Shown: positions 27,212 through 35,586 of the stretch, in pieces | How positions within the stretch are numbered: the stretch's first letter is position 1 | Layout of the letters: each line of letters begins with the position of its first letter | Source of the DNA: JAHFUA01 sp963808725 | GTDB taxonomy: Bacteria > Acidobacteriota > Terriglobia > Terriglobales > Acidobacteriaceae | NCBI GenBank assembly: GCA_963808725.1 | Contig: CAWEGO010000002.1 | Location: 1,302,001-1,366,000, forward strand | Reading direction: 5' to 3' | Length of the DNA stretch: 64,000 nucleotides | Position numbers and translations under genes: made by a program | The notes under the pieces: model-generated | Database searches by the model: none | Seen by the model: the letters and a program-made list of their open reading frames with translations, nothing else | Told to the model about the DNA's origin: nothing

Positions 27212-28129
27212 TCAATCGCCGCCTTCCCCGGCATACAGGACGACATCCACGGGCCTCGGCGCGTGGCCTTTGGTGTTCACCAGCGTGACCCCGGCGAAGG
27301 CGAGCGCGCCGCCCACGATCGAGAGCACAGTGGGGACCTCCCGCAGAACCAGCCAGCCGATGAGGATGGCGAAGATCGGCGGCGTATACAGCGAACTGGC
27401 GGCAATCGAAGCCGGAATGCGCTTCAGCACATATCCCCACGTGAGGTAGGCGATGGCGGCGGGAAACACGCCGAGATACACCACCGCCAGCGTAGGCTTG
27501 AGCGGCGCATGGCGGATCGCCGTGCCCAGGCCCGGCAGGAATGGCAGCAGGAAGAGCGTGCCCGCCAGAATCAGGTGCGTGCAAAAATCGGTAACGTTGT
27601 AGGTTTTCAGATAATGCTTCTGCATAACCACCGAGATACCCGTCGCCATGGCCGCTATCAGGACCAGAAAAGCGCCGCGGTTGAAGTGCACGCCGCCGCC
27701 TTCGCCGATGGCGATGAGCGAGACGCCGGCGAAGCTGATCGCGATGCCAATCCATCCCCACGCTCGCAGCCGCTCATCGAGGGCGACCCGCGCCAGCAGG
27801 GCGGAGAAGATCGGCGCTGAGGCCACCAGCATGCTGGCCGCGCCGCCGGTTACCGTCCGCTCACCAGCGTTGAGCGCCACGTGGTAGACGGTGATGCTGA
27901 CGAAGCCGGTCATAAGAATGTAAGCAATGTCTTTGCCCGCGGGCGGCCGTACCCGGGCGAAGATCGCATAAATGAGAATAGTCGCCGAGGCGGAGAGAAA
28001 CCGCAGCAGCGCCAGGTGCGTGGGCGAGTAGCCCGGCAGCGCCATGCGGATGGCGACGAATCCCGATCCCCACAGCGCCACGCTGAGGAGCAGAGCCAGC
28101 CAGCCGCGGGCGGAGAGCTTGTGATACAT
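27212..28129 (-). CDS. EamA/DMT-family permease
   Basis: A 305-residue inner-membrane protein with about ten hydrophobic helices in two homologous EamA halves (first: WLALLLSVALWGSGFVAIR; second: GAFLVLIAAMATGISVV). Drug/metabolite transporters of this group export amino acids or other small metabolites, often by proton exchange; the substrate cannot be predicted. It lies downstream of the class III aminotransferase on the same strand, separated by a large inverted repeat. Confidence 0.88.
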   Translation of the reverse strand: MYHKLSARGWLALLLSVALWGSGFVAIRMALPGYSPTHLALLRFLSASATILIYAIFARVRPPAGKDIAYILMTGFVSITVYHVALNAGERTVTGGAASMLVASAPIFSALLARVALDERLRAWGWIGIAISFAGVSLIAIGEGGGVHFNRGAFLVLIAAMATGISVVMQKHYLKTYNVTDFCTHLILAGTLFLLPFLPGLGTAIRHAPLKPTLAVVYLGVFPAAIAYLTWGYVLKRIPASIAASSLYTPPIFAILIGWLVLREVPTVLSIVGGALAFAGVTLVNTKGHAPRPVDVVLYAGEGGD

Positions 28130-28148
28130 CCGGGGTTAAACGATATAT

Positions 28149-28233
28149 AAAACGCCACGGATTCAAACGGATTTCTACGGATCTCTTGAAAAAAGAGCCA
28201 TCCGTGCCCATCCGTACAAATCCGTGGCGTTTT
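28149..28233. repeat. Large inverted repeat (ATCCGT family)
   Basis: The ends AAAACGCCACGG (28149-28160) and CCGTGGCGTTTT (28222-28233) are perfect 12-bp complements. Between them ACGGAT and ATCCGT words alternate around a CTCTT/AAGAG core. It separates the aminotransferase stop from the EamA start and could terminate aminotransferase transcription. Related ACGGAT/ATCCGTG wording occurs at 29815-29903. Confidence 0.8.
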
Positions 28234-28239
28234 CCAGCC

Positions 28240-29589
28240 CTACTTTTTCTCTACGATCGCGATGCACTCTTCGAGCACGTCCAGCGCAATATCGGCCTGT
28301 TCCGGCGTGACCACCAGTGGCGGACAAACGCGCAGGGTGTTCTCGCCGGCGCCCAGAAACAGCAGGCCGCGCTCGAAGGCCAGTTCGACGATCCTGTCGC
28401 GCTCATCGTGCGCGGTTTCCTTGGTGCGCTGGTCCTTGACGATCTCGACCCCGATCATCAGCCCCAGCCCGCGAACGTCGCCCACCATGGGGTGGCGCGC
28501 CGGCCAGGTGCGCAGACGGTCCATGATGTGCCGCCCCACGCGCTCGGCGTTGCGCACGCCCTCGCGTTCCAGAACGTCCAGGGTCGCCAGCGCAGCCGCG
28601 TTACACACCGGATTGCCGCCAAAGGTCGAAGCGTGCGAGCCCGGAACCCAGTCCATGATCTCGGCGCGCGCGATGGTTACTCCCAGCGGCATGCCGGAGG
28701 CGATTCCCTTGGCGATGCACACGATATCCGGCTCCACGCCCGCGTGCTGGATGGCCCACCATTTGCCGCTGCGCCCGGCGCCGCACTGTACTTCGTCGGC
28801 CACCAGCAGGATGCCGTGCCGATCGCAGATGCGCCGCAGCTCCTGCATGAACTCCGGCGGCGCCACCACGTATCCGCCTTCGCCCTGGATCGGCTCGACG
28901 AAGATCGCCGCTACTTCTTCCGGCGGCAGGGTGGTCTTGAACAGCTTGTCTTCGATGAAGCGGGCGCAATCGATGGCGTGTTGCCGCGCATCCGTCCCGG
29001 CAGGCCGGCGATAGAGGTTCGGATACGGTACGTGCGTCACGCCCGGCAGCATGGGGAAGAAACGGCGCCGCTGCTGCAGCTTGGACGCGGTCATCGAGAG
29101 CGCGCCCATCGTCCGCCCATGGAACGCGCCGTAGAACGCGATGATGTTCTGCCGCTTGGTGTGATAGCGCGCCAGCTTCATCGCGGCTTCGACCGCCTCT
29201 GTCCCGGAGTTGCCGTAGTACACCTTGTGCGGCCCCTTCATGGGCGCGATGCGCGACAGCCGCTCCGCCAGCGTGATCATGTTCTCGTAGTAGAAGTCGG
29301 TGCCGGACATGTGGATCAGTTCGCCGGCCTGTTTCTGAATTGCGCTAACCACTTCGGGATGGCAGTGGCCGGTGGAAACCACGGCGATGCCGGCGGCGAA
29401 GTCGAAGAACTCGTTGCCGTCCACGTCCTCGATCAGCAGGCCGCGGCCGCGCTTGGCAACCAGCGGATAGCTGCGCGTATAAGACGGCGAGATGTAAGTC
29501 TGGTCCCCGGCAAGCACGCGCTTGGCATTGGGTCCGGGCAGCGCGGTGCGAATCTTGGGACCGGCGGTGGGTACGATGGTGGTGGCCAT
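28240..29589 (-). CDS. Class III aminotransferase (4-aminobutyrate/acetylornithine-like)
   Basis: A 449-residue PLP enzyme with AGGAGC upstream of the ATG. The PLP-binding lysine is K294 in CIAKGIASGMPLG, the pyridine-N aspartate D265 in VADEVQCG, and NSGTEAVEAAMK binds the phosphate. Length and N-terminus fit GabT-like omega-aminotransferases moving an amino group from 4-aminobutyrate or a similar omega-amine to 2-oxoglutarate; no gabD is adjacent, so the exact substrate is open. Confidence 0.88.
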   Translation of the reverse strand: MATTIVPTAGPKIRTALPGPNAKRVLAGDQTYISPSYTRSYPLVAKRGRGLLIEDVDGNEFFDFAAGIAVVSTGHCHPEVVSAIQKQAGELIHMSGTDFYYENMITLAERLSRIAPMKGPHKVYYGNSGTEAVEAAMKLARYHTKRQNIIAFYGAFHGRTMGALSMTASKLQQRRRFFPMLPGVTHVPYPNLYRRPAGTDARQHAIDCARFIEDKLFKTTLPPEEVAAIFVEPIQGEGGYVVAPPEFMQELRRICDRHGILLVADEVQCGAGRSGKWWAIQHAGVEPDIVCIAKGIASGMPLGVTIARAEIMDWVPGSHASTFGGNPVCNAAALATLDVLEREGVRNAERVGRHIMDRLRTWPARHPMVGDVRGLGLMIGVEIVKDQRTKETAHDERDRIVELAFERGLLFLGAGENTLRVCPPLVVTPEQADIALDVLEECIAIVEKK

Positions 29590-29814
29590 GGGATGCTCCT
29601 CTTTGGGTCGTTTGAACGTGGATCTTGTTGGTGCCGCTCAGAACCAATAGGAGGGAACTAGTCGCCCGCGAAGAGGTTGGGGCGGGCTTGAGCCGGACAG
29701 TGGAACGTGTCTCCACCGATAAGCTTCATACCTTAAATTATAGTCGCTTGGATGCCGCCGCGTAACCCCCGATCAAGGCACGGCGGTGCATTGGCCGGCT
29801 GGACAGCCAGGAAA

Positions 29815-29903
29815 TCAGACACGGATTTGCACGGATCGTCACCGATAGGATTGCTGGTGGTCCCGAACTCGGCGAGAATCCGTGTTAATCCGTGGCCGCA
29901 TTT
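29815..29903. repeat. ATCCGTG-family intergenic repeat
   Basis: CAGACACGGATTTGCACGGATC and, further on, AATCCGTGTTAATCCGTGGC are inverted relatives of the repeat at 28149-28233, here lying upstream of the second EamA gene. Confidence 0.6.
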
Positions 29904-29939
29904 CTGGCTCGTGCGTCTGATAACGTAACCCTTACACCC

Positions 29940-30902
29940 ATGACCGCTTCCGAACGCCAATTCCGCTTCCGCGTCGCCCTGGCCTTCGGGCTGGTGTATG
30001 TCTTCTGGGGCTCGACCTACCTGGGCATTCGCATCGCCGTCGAGCACATCGGGCCCGAACTGATGACCGGCGTGCGCTTCCCCATCGCCGGGGTCATCAT
30101 GCTGGCCGCCTGCGCGCTCGCCGGACGCCGCGTCGCCATCAGCGGGCGCGACTTCCTGCGCCAGGGGATTATTGGCGTCCTGCTGCTCAGCATCACCAAC
30201 GTCACGCTGGCCTGGGCGGAGCAGTACATTCGCACCGGCTTGGCGTCGCTCCTGGTGGCCTCAATACCCGTCTGGTTCCTGGTGATCGACACCTGGATCC
30301 TGCGCGGCGAGCGCCTGTCCGCGCGCGGCCTGGCCGGACTGGCGCTGGGCTTGATTGGTACCGTAGTCCTGCTGTGGCCCAAGCTGGTTTCGTCTACAGC
30401 TCGCGGGCGCATGGAACTGTTTGCCTCCCTCTGCCTGATGGCATCTTCGTTAGTGTGGGCGGTGGGCTCGGTGCTCTCGCGCCGCTGGCAAGGATCGATG
30501 GACGCCTTCACCGCCACCGGCTGGCAGATGTCTATCGGAGGCTTTCTGAACCTGGGGATCGCGTTTCTGCTGGGCGAGCCTGCCAAAGCGCAGTGGACCA
30601 TGCGCGGGCTGGGCGCCATCGCCTACCTCGTGGTCTTTGGATCGCTGGTTGGCTACACCGCCTACATCTGGCTGCTGAAGCACGTGCCCACGTCGAAGGT
30701 GGGGACATACGCCTACGTGAATCCGGTGATCGCCGTGTTTCTCGGCTGGTACTTCCTGGGCGAGCGCGTGGACGGCTACATCGCGGCGGGGACGGCGATC
30801 ATCATCGTGGCGGTTGCGCTGGCGACCAGCGCCAAGGTCAAGCCGCGGGTGGGTGCGGAACACGAGCCGGAACTGCCGGCGTGCGAGGCGGGAGCGGACT
30901 AG
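29940..30902 (+). CDS. EamA/DMT-family permease (YedA-like)
   Basis: A 320-residue permease from MTASERQF at 29940. It has ten predicted helices; the first contains LVYVFWGSTYLGIR and the last is GYIAAGTAIIIVAVALA, followed by a short polar tail. The pattern is that of the RhaT/YedA subgroup. The final 123 bases of this gene occur again, at about 90% identity, at 31707-31829 beyond hicBA. Confidence 0.88.
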   Translation: MTASERQFRFRVALAFGLVYVFWGSTYLGIRIAVEHIGPELMTGVRFPIAGVIMLAACALAGRRVAISGRDFLRQGIIGVLLLSITNVTLAWAEQYIRTGLASLLVASIPVWFLVIDTWILRGERLSARGLAGLALGLIGTVVLLWPKLVSSTARGRMELFASLCLMASSLVWAVGSVLSRRWQGSMDAFTATGWQMSIGGFLNLGIAFLLGEPAKAQWTMRGLGAIAYLVVFGSLVGYTAYIWLLKHVPTSKVGTYAYVNPVIAVFLGWYFLGERVDGYIAAGTAIIIVAVALATSAKVKPRVGAEHEPELPACEAGAD

Positions 30903-31027
30903 GAAAACTTCCCGCCGCGGATTTTACGCGGATTTGGAGCTTTGAGAAGGATTCCGATCCACGCCATTCGCGTTCCAGGCGAGCGGCCTGCGGGCCACCC
31001 GGAATTATCGCACGTGGCGAAGTGCGA

Positions 31028-31264
31028 TTATCCTCGCTTAGTAAGAAAGGCGACGATGTCCTTGCGGGTGAATCCTGCCTCTCTCAGCAAGGCTAGAAGA
31101 GTGCCCTTTGGTATGTCGCGATTGTGTCGCGGAAGGACCGCACGTTTTCGGGTGCCGGGATGGTAATAGATGAAATGGCTCCCCGAAACGTGGTCAAGGA
31201 CGAAACCGTGTTGTTCAAGGAATTGAACGAGATGGCGTGGTCTAACGGCCGGAAGTTTGGGCAT
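31028..31264 (-). CDS. hicA: HicA-type mRNA interferase toxin
   Basis: A 78-residue protein starting MPKLPAVRPRHLVQFL; its ATG lies inside the last codons of hicB (23-bp overlap). The HicA fold is recognisable from GFVLDHVSGSHFIYYHP (catalytic H30), VLPRHNRDIPKGTL and the final helix. HicA cleaves mRNA until bound by HicB. The antitoxin gene comes first here, the reverse of the classical hicAB order. Confidence 0.9.
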   Translation of the reverse strand: MPKLPAVRPRHLVQFLEQHGFVLDHVSGSHFIYYHPGTRKRAVLPRHNRDIPKGTLLALLREAGFTRKDIVAFLTKRG

Positions 31265-31493
31265 ATTCAAGATCCAAGGAAGCCACCAAAGTGTCCTCGT
31301 CTGTGGGGATGGGCTCTTTGTGCTTCCTAAGGCTCTCGATGTAGCCGGAGATGGCATCTTTGACCATCTTGCGAGCTTCAGCCAGCGTGCGACCGTAAGT
31401 AACGCACCCGGGCAGGGCAGGAACAATAGCTGTGAAGCCGCCTTGCGGCTCCGGCCGCAAGATGATGTTGAAGCGATAATGAGTTTTCCGCAT
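31242..31493 (-). CDS. hicB: HicB-type antitoxin
   Basis: An 83-residue protein with the partial RNase H-like HicB core: EPQGGFTAIVPALPGCVTYG, then a helix with EARKMVKDAISGYIESL. No DNA-binding helix-turn-helix or ribbon domain follows, so autoregulation may need another factor or dimer surface. It precedes and overlaps hicA. Confidence 0.9.
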   Translation of the reverse strand: MRKTHYRFNIILRPEPQGGFTAIVPALPGCVTYGRTLAEARKMVKDAISGYIESLRKHKEPIPTDEDTLVASLDLEYAQTSGR

Positions 31494-31562
31494 CGGTGGC
31501 TGCGATTCTATTCCGCCAGTTGGAGTGAGTCAAAAAGCGCACTTGCGCGGGCACGAGCCGAG

Positions 31563-31700
31563 AGAAGTGAAGGGGCACGACCTTGGTCGTGCCATGTGAC
31601 TCCAAATGGAAACTGGCCTTCAGGCCCTGGGGGTTCTCAGGGGCTGAAGCCCCGAGTCTTTTGTGCGACCTTTACGGCACGCCTGAAAGGCGTGCCCTTC
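31563..31700. repeat. Cluster of short palindromes between hicB and the EamA fragment
   Basis: Several hairpins follow in series: GGCACGACCTTGGTCGTGCC, GGCCTTCAGGCC, GGGGCTGAAGCCCC and GGCACGCCTGAAAGGCGTGCC-like. The GGCACGAC/GTCGTGCC pair is the element found inside gyrA. Confidence 0.75.
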
Positions 31701-31706
31701 ACTTCT

Positions 31707-31829
31707 ATCGCGGCGGGGACTGCGATCTTTATTGTGGCGGTTGCGCTGGCGACCAGCGCCAAGGTCAAGCCGAAGGTAGGCGCGGAGCACGAGCCAGAAC
31801 TGCCGGCGTGCGAGGCGGGGGCGGACTAG
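31707..31829 (+). pseudogene. Duplicated 3' end of the EamA permease gene
   Basis: 123 bases matching 30780-30902 with roughly a dozen substitutions, many at third positions. The frame encodes the permease tail (ALATSAKVKPKVGAEHEPEL) and the same stop, but has no start or upstream part. Either a partial duplication or the remnant of a tandem paralogue whose body was replaced by hicBA. Its stop overlaps the stop of the convergent HEPN-like gene. Confidence 0.85.
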
Positions 31830-32347
31830 TCGATCAGGCCCCAACTTCGTGCGAGACGGTCCGCCTCACAATCGATGATGGCGCGATCAACGCCATTTTC
31901 CAGAACATAGCGTTCCGTTTCGGCCCCCAGCATCTTGAGAAGCCCCAAGGAGCGGTCGGCGACCGACTCGAGTTGCTGCATTAAGTCGTTCAGCCGCTCC
32001 TCACTCACCAGGATGCCACGATTCTCGCGCCGAGCCCGGTGAACCAACCAGTTCCGGAACTCCAACACTTGCTGGAGGTCAGTCACTAGACGATCCTCAA
32101 GGACTCCCGAGCTGGCCAGTTCCTTTAGGAGCGAACCCAGCGTGCGGCCTTCGGCCTGCTTAAGGAGCGCACCTCCTTGCGTACGTCCGATACCACGATG
32201 CGCTTGGACCCGAATGACAAGGTAGGCGGCAACTGTCGTTTCAAGCTCCTGGAGCTGCCACACAGCGAACCCCACGCTTTGCATAAGTCTCTCAAGACGC
32301 CGGGCATATTCGAACTGTGTCACCAAGTCCGTTGTGACCAAATCCAT
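31826..32347 (-). CDS. HEPN-like protein with RNase motif
   Basis: A 173-residue, all-helical protein. Residues 98-103 read RNWLVH, the Rx4H motif with an Asn after the Arg that marks active HEPN ribonucleases. The preceding helix carries LGSLLKELASSGVLEDRL. HEPN proteins often act in toxin-antitoxin, abortive-infection or restriction systems, frequently with an MNT nucleotidyltransferase, which is not present; the neighbours are hicBA and a zinc-ribbon membrane protein. The family is inferred from the motif and helical pattern only. Confidence 0.55.
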   Translation of the reverse strand: MDLVTTDLVTQFEYARRLERLMQSVGFAVWQLQELETTVAAYLVIRVQAHRGIGRTQGGALLKQAEGRTLGSLLKELASSGVLEDRLVTDLQQVLEFRNWLVHRARRENRGILVSEERLNDLMQQLESVADRSLGLLKMLGAETERYVLENGVDRAIIDCEADRLARSWGLID

Positions 32348-32381
32348 GGCCTTCCTAACTCAGCACCAAAGTGCCGCTTGT

Positions 32382-32858
32382 CTAGTCGATGATCGAGTGG
32401 AGGCCGCCCTTGACGCAGGGCATCCTCTTCGACGCGGCGGCAGAGCCGATGTCGTCATCCCTACCAACAATGAAAGTGTTCCCGAACATCCATGTAGGAT
32501 TTCTCTTGTCGCGAAGGAAGATCAGTTCCGTCTGCCCATACCGCAAGGTACGCATCTCGGTAACGCCGTCCGCCGCCTTCTTTGTGTAATCGCGGTCCGG
32601 CTTCCCACAACTGCTGAGGACTGTAGCCAGCTTCGTAGCCTGAGGATTGGTCGCGATAGTGGGGCTAGCTGCGGGAGCGGGCGTCGGTACGGTGGTGCTG
32701 GTGGATGGTCCGATGACTGCCCCGAAAAAAGCCATCACAAGAATGATTCCGAGTACCGCCGCGAGGAACATTACGAAGGGATGGGTAAACCGGTGTCCGC
32801 AGCCGGGGCAGACGCGAGCATTTGATGCTACCTGCTTACCGCATTTGCACGTTTTCAC
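32382..32858 (-). CDS. Zinc-ribbon, single-pass membrane protein
   Basis: A 158-residue protein using a GTG start at 32858, chosen because AGGAGG lies 7 bases before it and the zinc ribbon (CKCGKQ...CPGCGHRF) begins right there; the open frame extends to 32996 as antisense of iscS. A membrane helix (about 28-50: FVMFLAAVLGIILVMAFFG) is followed by a Thr/Pro linker and an external domain. No known function. Confidence 0.65.
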   Translation of the reverse strand: MKTCKCGKQVASNARVCPGCGHRFTHPFVMFLAAVLGIILVMAFFGAVIGPSTSTTVPTPAPAASPTIATNPQATKLATVLSSCGKPDRDYTKKAADGVTEMRTLRYGQTELIFLRDKRNPTWMFGNTFIVGRDDDIGSAAASKRMPCVKGGLHSIID

Positions 32859-32910
32859 TGCCTTCCTCCTGAGCAGCCAACCCGCTACAGAACTGCGAGA
32901 GGGGTGCGTC

Positions 32911-34158
32911 TCAGTGCCCGGACTGCGCCTCATACAGCGGCGAGAGCTCGCGTAGGCGCTTGACCGTTTCCACCACCCTGGCGGCGACGTAGTCAATCTC
33001 TGCCTCGGTGTTGAAGCGGCCGATGCCGAAGCGGATGGAGCCGTGGGTTAGATCGCCCGCGCCCAGCGCCTTCAGCACGTGCGAGGGCTCGATCGCGGCC
33101 GACGAGCAGGCCGATCCCGTCGAGACCGCGACATCGTTGATGCCCATCAGCAGCGGCTCGGCGTCCAGGTGCGCGAAGCTGAGGTTCAGATTGCCGGGCA
33201 GCCGGTGCTCCATCGAGCCGTTGACGAATACCTCGTCGAGCCCGGCGAAGATTTTGTCTTTGAGCCGATCGCGCAACGAGCGCAAACGCTCGGCCTCTGA
33301 TGCCATTTCCTGGCCGCAGAGCTCGCACGCTTTGCCCAGTCCCACGATTCCCGGGACATTCAGCGTGCCGGAGCGCATGCCGTGCTCGTGGCCCCCGCCA
33401 TCAATCATGGGCGCGAGCTCCACCCGTGGATTCTGCCTGCGGACATAGAGTGCACCGACGCCTTTAGGCCCGTGCAGCTTGTGGGCGGTGATGGAGGCGA
33501 GGTCGATATTCTGCTGCTCGAAATTCACCGGAACTTTGCCGATGGCCTGCACGGCGTCGGTGTGGAACAGGATGCCGCGCTCGCGGCAGATGGCGCCGAT
33601 CTCGGCGATGGGCTGCAGCACGCCAATTTCGTTGTTGGCGAACATGATCGAGACCAGGATGGTCTTCGCGTCGAGTGCCCGCTTCAGGTCGTCGAGATCG
33701 ATCAGCCCATTTTTGCCTACGGGCAGATAGGTTACGCGGTAGCCGGCTTTCTCAAGATGCTTGCAGCTATCGAGCACCGCCTTGTGCTCGGTGACGCAGG
33801 TGACGATGTGATCTGAACCCACCCTTCCCAAAACCGGGGAAGGGTGGGGCACCCGCCGATACGTTTCGGCGATGCCTTTGATCGCGAGGTTGTCGCTTTC
33901 GGTGGCGCCGGAGGTGAAGACGATCTCCTTGGCGGTGGCGCCGATCAGCTTGGCCACCTGCTCCCGCGCCTTCTCGACGGCCGCCTCTGCCTCCCAGCCG
34001 AACTGATGGCTGCGGCTGGCGGCGTTGCCGAACTTCTCTTTCAGGTAAGGCAGCATCTCGTCCACGACGCGGGGATCGAGCGGCGTGGTGGCGTGGTTAT
34101 CGAGATAGATGGGCAGCTTCACTTCCTGGCCATCTACCGTCACGGTGTTAGGGGTCAT
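32911..34158 (-). CDS. iscS: Cysteine desulfurase (IscS/NifS type)
   Basis: A 415-residue PLP enzyme taking sulfur from cysteine for Fe-S clusters and thio-modifications. The PLP lysine is K227 in TAHKLHGPKG; the persulfide cysteine is C351 in STGSACSSA. FTSGATESDN and HTDAVQAIGK are typical. Residues about 103-115 (VPHPSPVLGRVGS) are an extra in-frame insert before DHIVTCVTEHKAVLD, coming from a palindromic repeat. No iscU/iscA partners flank it. Confidence 0.93.
   Translation of the reverse strand: MTPNTVTVDGQEVKLPIYLDNHATTPLDPRVVDEMLPYLKEKFGNAASRSHQFGWEAEAAVEKAREQVAKLIGATAKEIVFTSGATESDNLAIKGIAETYRRVPHPSPVLGRVGSDHIVTCVTEHKAVLDSCKHLEKAGYRVTYLPVGKNGLIDLDDLKRALDAKTILVSIMFANNEIGVLQPIAEIGAICRERGILFHTDAVQAIGKVPVNFEQQNIDLASITAHKLHGPKGVGALYVRRQNPRVELAPMIDGGGHEHGMRSGTLNVPGIVGLGKACELCGQEMASEAERLRSLRDRLKDKIFAGLDEVFVNGSMEHRLPGNLNLSFAHLDAEPLLMGINDVAVSTGSACSSAAIEPSHVLKALGAGDLTHGSIRFGIGRFNTEAEIDYVAARVVETVKRLRELSPLYEAQSGH
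33818..33848. repeat. Palindromic repeat inserted in iscS
   Basis: CCCACCCTTCCC (33818-33829), loop AAAACCG, GGGAAGGGTGGG (33837-33848) is a perfect 12-bp hairpin. It is translated in frame as about a dozen extra residues in the desulfurase, at a loop between conserved blocks. Confidence 0.85.
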
Positions 34159-34234
34159 AAGCGCTCTTCCGCCCGCGCATCTTCAATTCTAGCGAGAATC
34201 GTCTTAGGCCGGAAGAGCGGGCGCTGGCAGCAGC

Positions 34235-34820
34235 TTAAACGGGCGTGGCCCGCTTGCCGTACATCGACGTATAACTGAGGCCGATGGTGCCGCAGGTCTG
34301 CTGTTCGTCCGAGTAAACGTCGCAGCTATCGAAAGGGCGCGAATAGACGTGCAGGCTGACGGCACGCTGGCGGAATTCGCGCGGGTTGTAGACCTTGTGC
34401 ACCGGCTCCAGCGGGTTGACGGCACACGGATGCTCGCGGTTCATCTCTACCGCATCGGTTTTTTCCAGGCGGCAGGTGCCTTGCTTCAAGTCCTGTTCGA
34501 GCACGCGGTAGTTCTGCACCATGAGCCGTCCAATGGGAACCGCCATCCAGCAATTCTGCTCGCGATGGTTGTGGATGGAGCTGGCCTGCCCGATGTCCCA
34601 GCAGATGGCGACCAGTTCGTAGAGGTTCGTCTTGTCGATGAGATTGCGCGTGTAGTGCTGCGCGTCCCAGAACAAATAGCGGTCGAGCGTGGCTGGATCG
34701 ACGGGATTCTCCTCGAGAAACCGCAGGATCTGCCCAGTGCCGTCGTCGAAAGACGGGTCGGAAAAACTGCTGCAGACGGGCCACAAAACGGTGTGCTGGA
34801 ATCAGCGTGCCCACGCTCAT
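34235..34820 (-). pseudogene. Cysteine dioxygenase, frameshifted near the N-terminus
   Basis: From ATG 34820 (GGAGGT upstream) the frame gives MSVGTLIPAHRFVARLQQF, then leaves homology at a run of five A on the + strand (34762-34766). One frame over it continues SDPSFDDGTGQILRFL to the end at 34235. Removing one base gives 194 residues. The cupin metal site SIHNHREQNCWM and the later histidine in SLHVYSRPFDSC are intact. The enzyme oxidises cysteine to cysteine sulfinate with an Fe(II) centre. A base-call error in the homopolymer is likely. It sits downstream of no related gene but is close to iscS. Confidence 0.82.
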
Positions 34821-35121
34821 GCCCTCACCTCCGGGAACGGATTCTCTTCGAAAGCCGCAGCGGATGCAAATCTGGTTTGCCCCCGAACGGAGCGAAGAAT
34901 TTGGCAAAGCAGTTACCCGGCATGTCGGCCCTCGTCTCAATTTGATACACTTGACTCGCCGGTCTAGATTCGCCAAAGACTTGCCCCGAACCAGGTTAAG
35001 CTCAGGCCGGCGGGTCGCATGCAATTTTTTTCACTTTTCTCTTGCATCATGATTTGTGCAGTGCTAGGGTGTGGCTCGCTTTTGCGCCGTTTCACCGAAA
35101 GACAACAGAAGCTACTTCGTC
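34821..35121. other. Divergent intergenic region
   Basis: No gene or clear hairpin. It separates the cysteine dioxygenase gene from the next + strand gene and should hold both promoters, but no box pair is convincing. Confidence 0.35.
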
Positions 35122-35457
35122 ATGCTGATCGACAAAATCTGTCGCGGCGTACTCGCCGTGGAGACGGACTGTGGCGTCCGCTACGTTCAACCGGCTCTGG
35201 CCGAGCGCATTCGGTTGCTCTGGACCTTCCGCAACTTCACGCTGTTGCCGGAAGAGGTCCTGAATCGCCATGAACGGGCGCTGATCGATTCGCTGTGCCA
35301 AAAAGGAAAGTTCCTGGTCAACCGGAACGGCCACGGCGAGTTGTCGCTGCACTGCATCGGAACGGTGGAGCGCACCGTTTCGCGGCACGCGAGGCCATTG
35401 CCTCCGCGGCCGGCTCGCATGCGGCAGACGCCTGGCGCGCTTCCACGGGCCAGTTAA
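35122..35457 (+). CDS. Small protein of unknown function
   Basis: A 111-residue protein from MLIDKICRGVLAVETD. The central block (LLWTFRNFTLLPEEVLNRHERALIDSL) looks well structured and is the kind of short sequence that recurs in related soil bacteria. The last 30 residues are basic and Pro/Arg-rich. No membrane segment; function unknown. It precedes the ABC importer genes by about 130 bp. Confidence 0.5.
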   Translation: MLIDKICRGVLAVETDCGVRYVQPALAERIRLLWTFRNFTLLPEEVLNRHERALIDSLCQKGKFLVNRNGHGELSLHCIGTVERTVSRHARPLPPRPARMRQTPGALPRAS

Positions 35458-35586
35458 TTCGACCGCGCCGCAGCCCGGCTGGACGTCCGACAGGAGTCCC
35501 TCGCCCGGCTCACGCCCGCACCCATTGTGCGGGCGCGTTTCTCTCACTACAATGCGCCGGTTGCAATTGCTACCAGGAGTCTTGCT

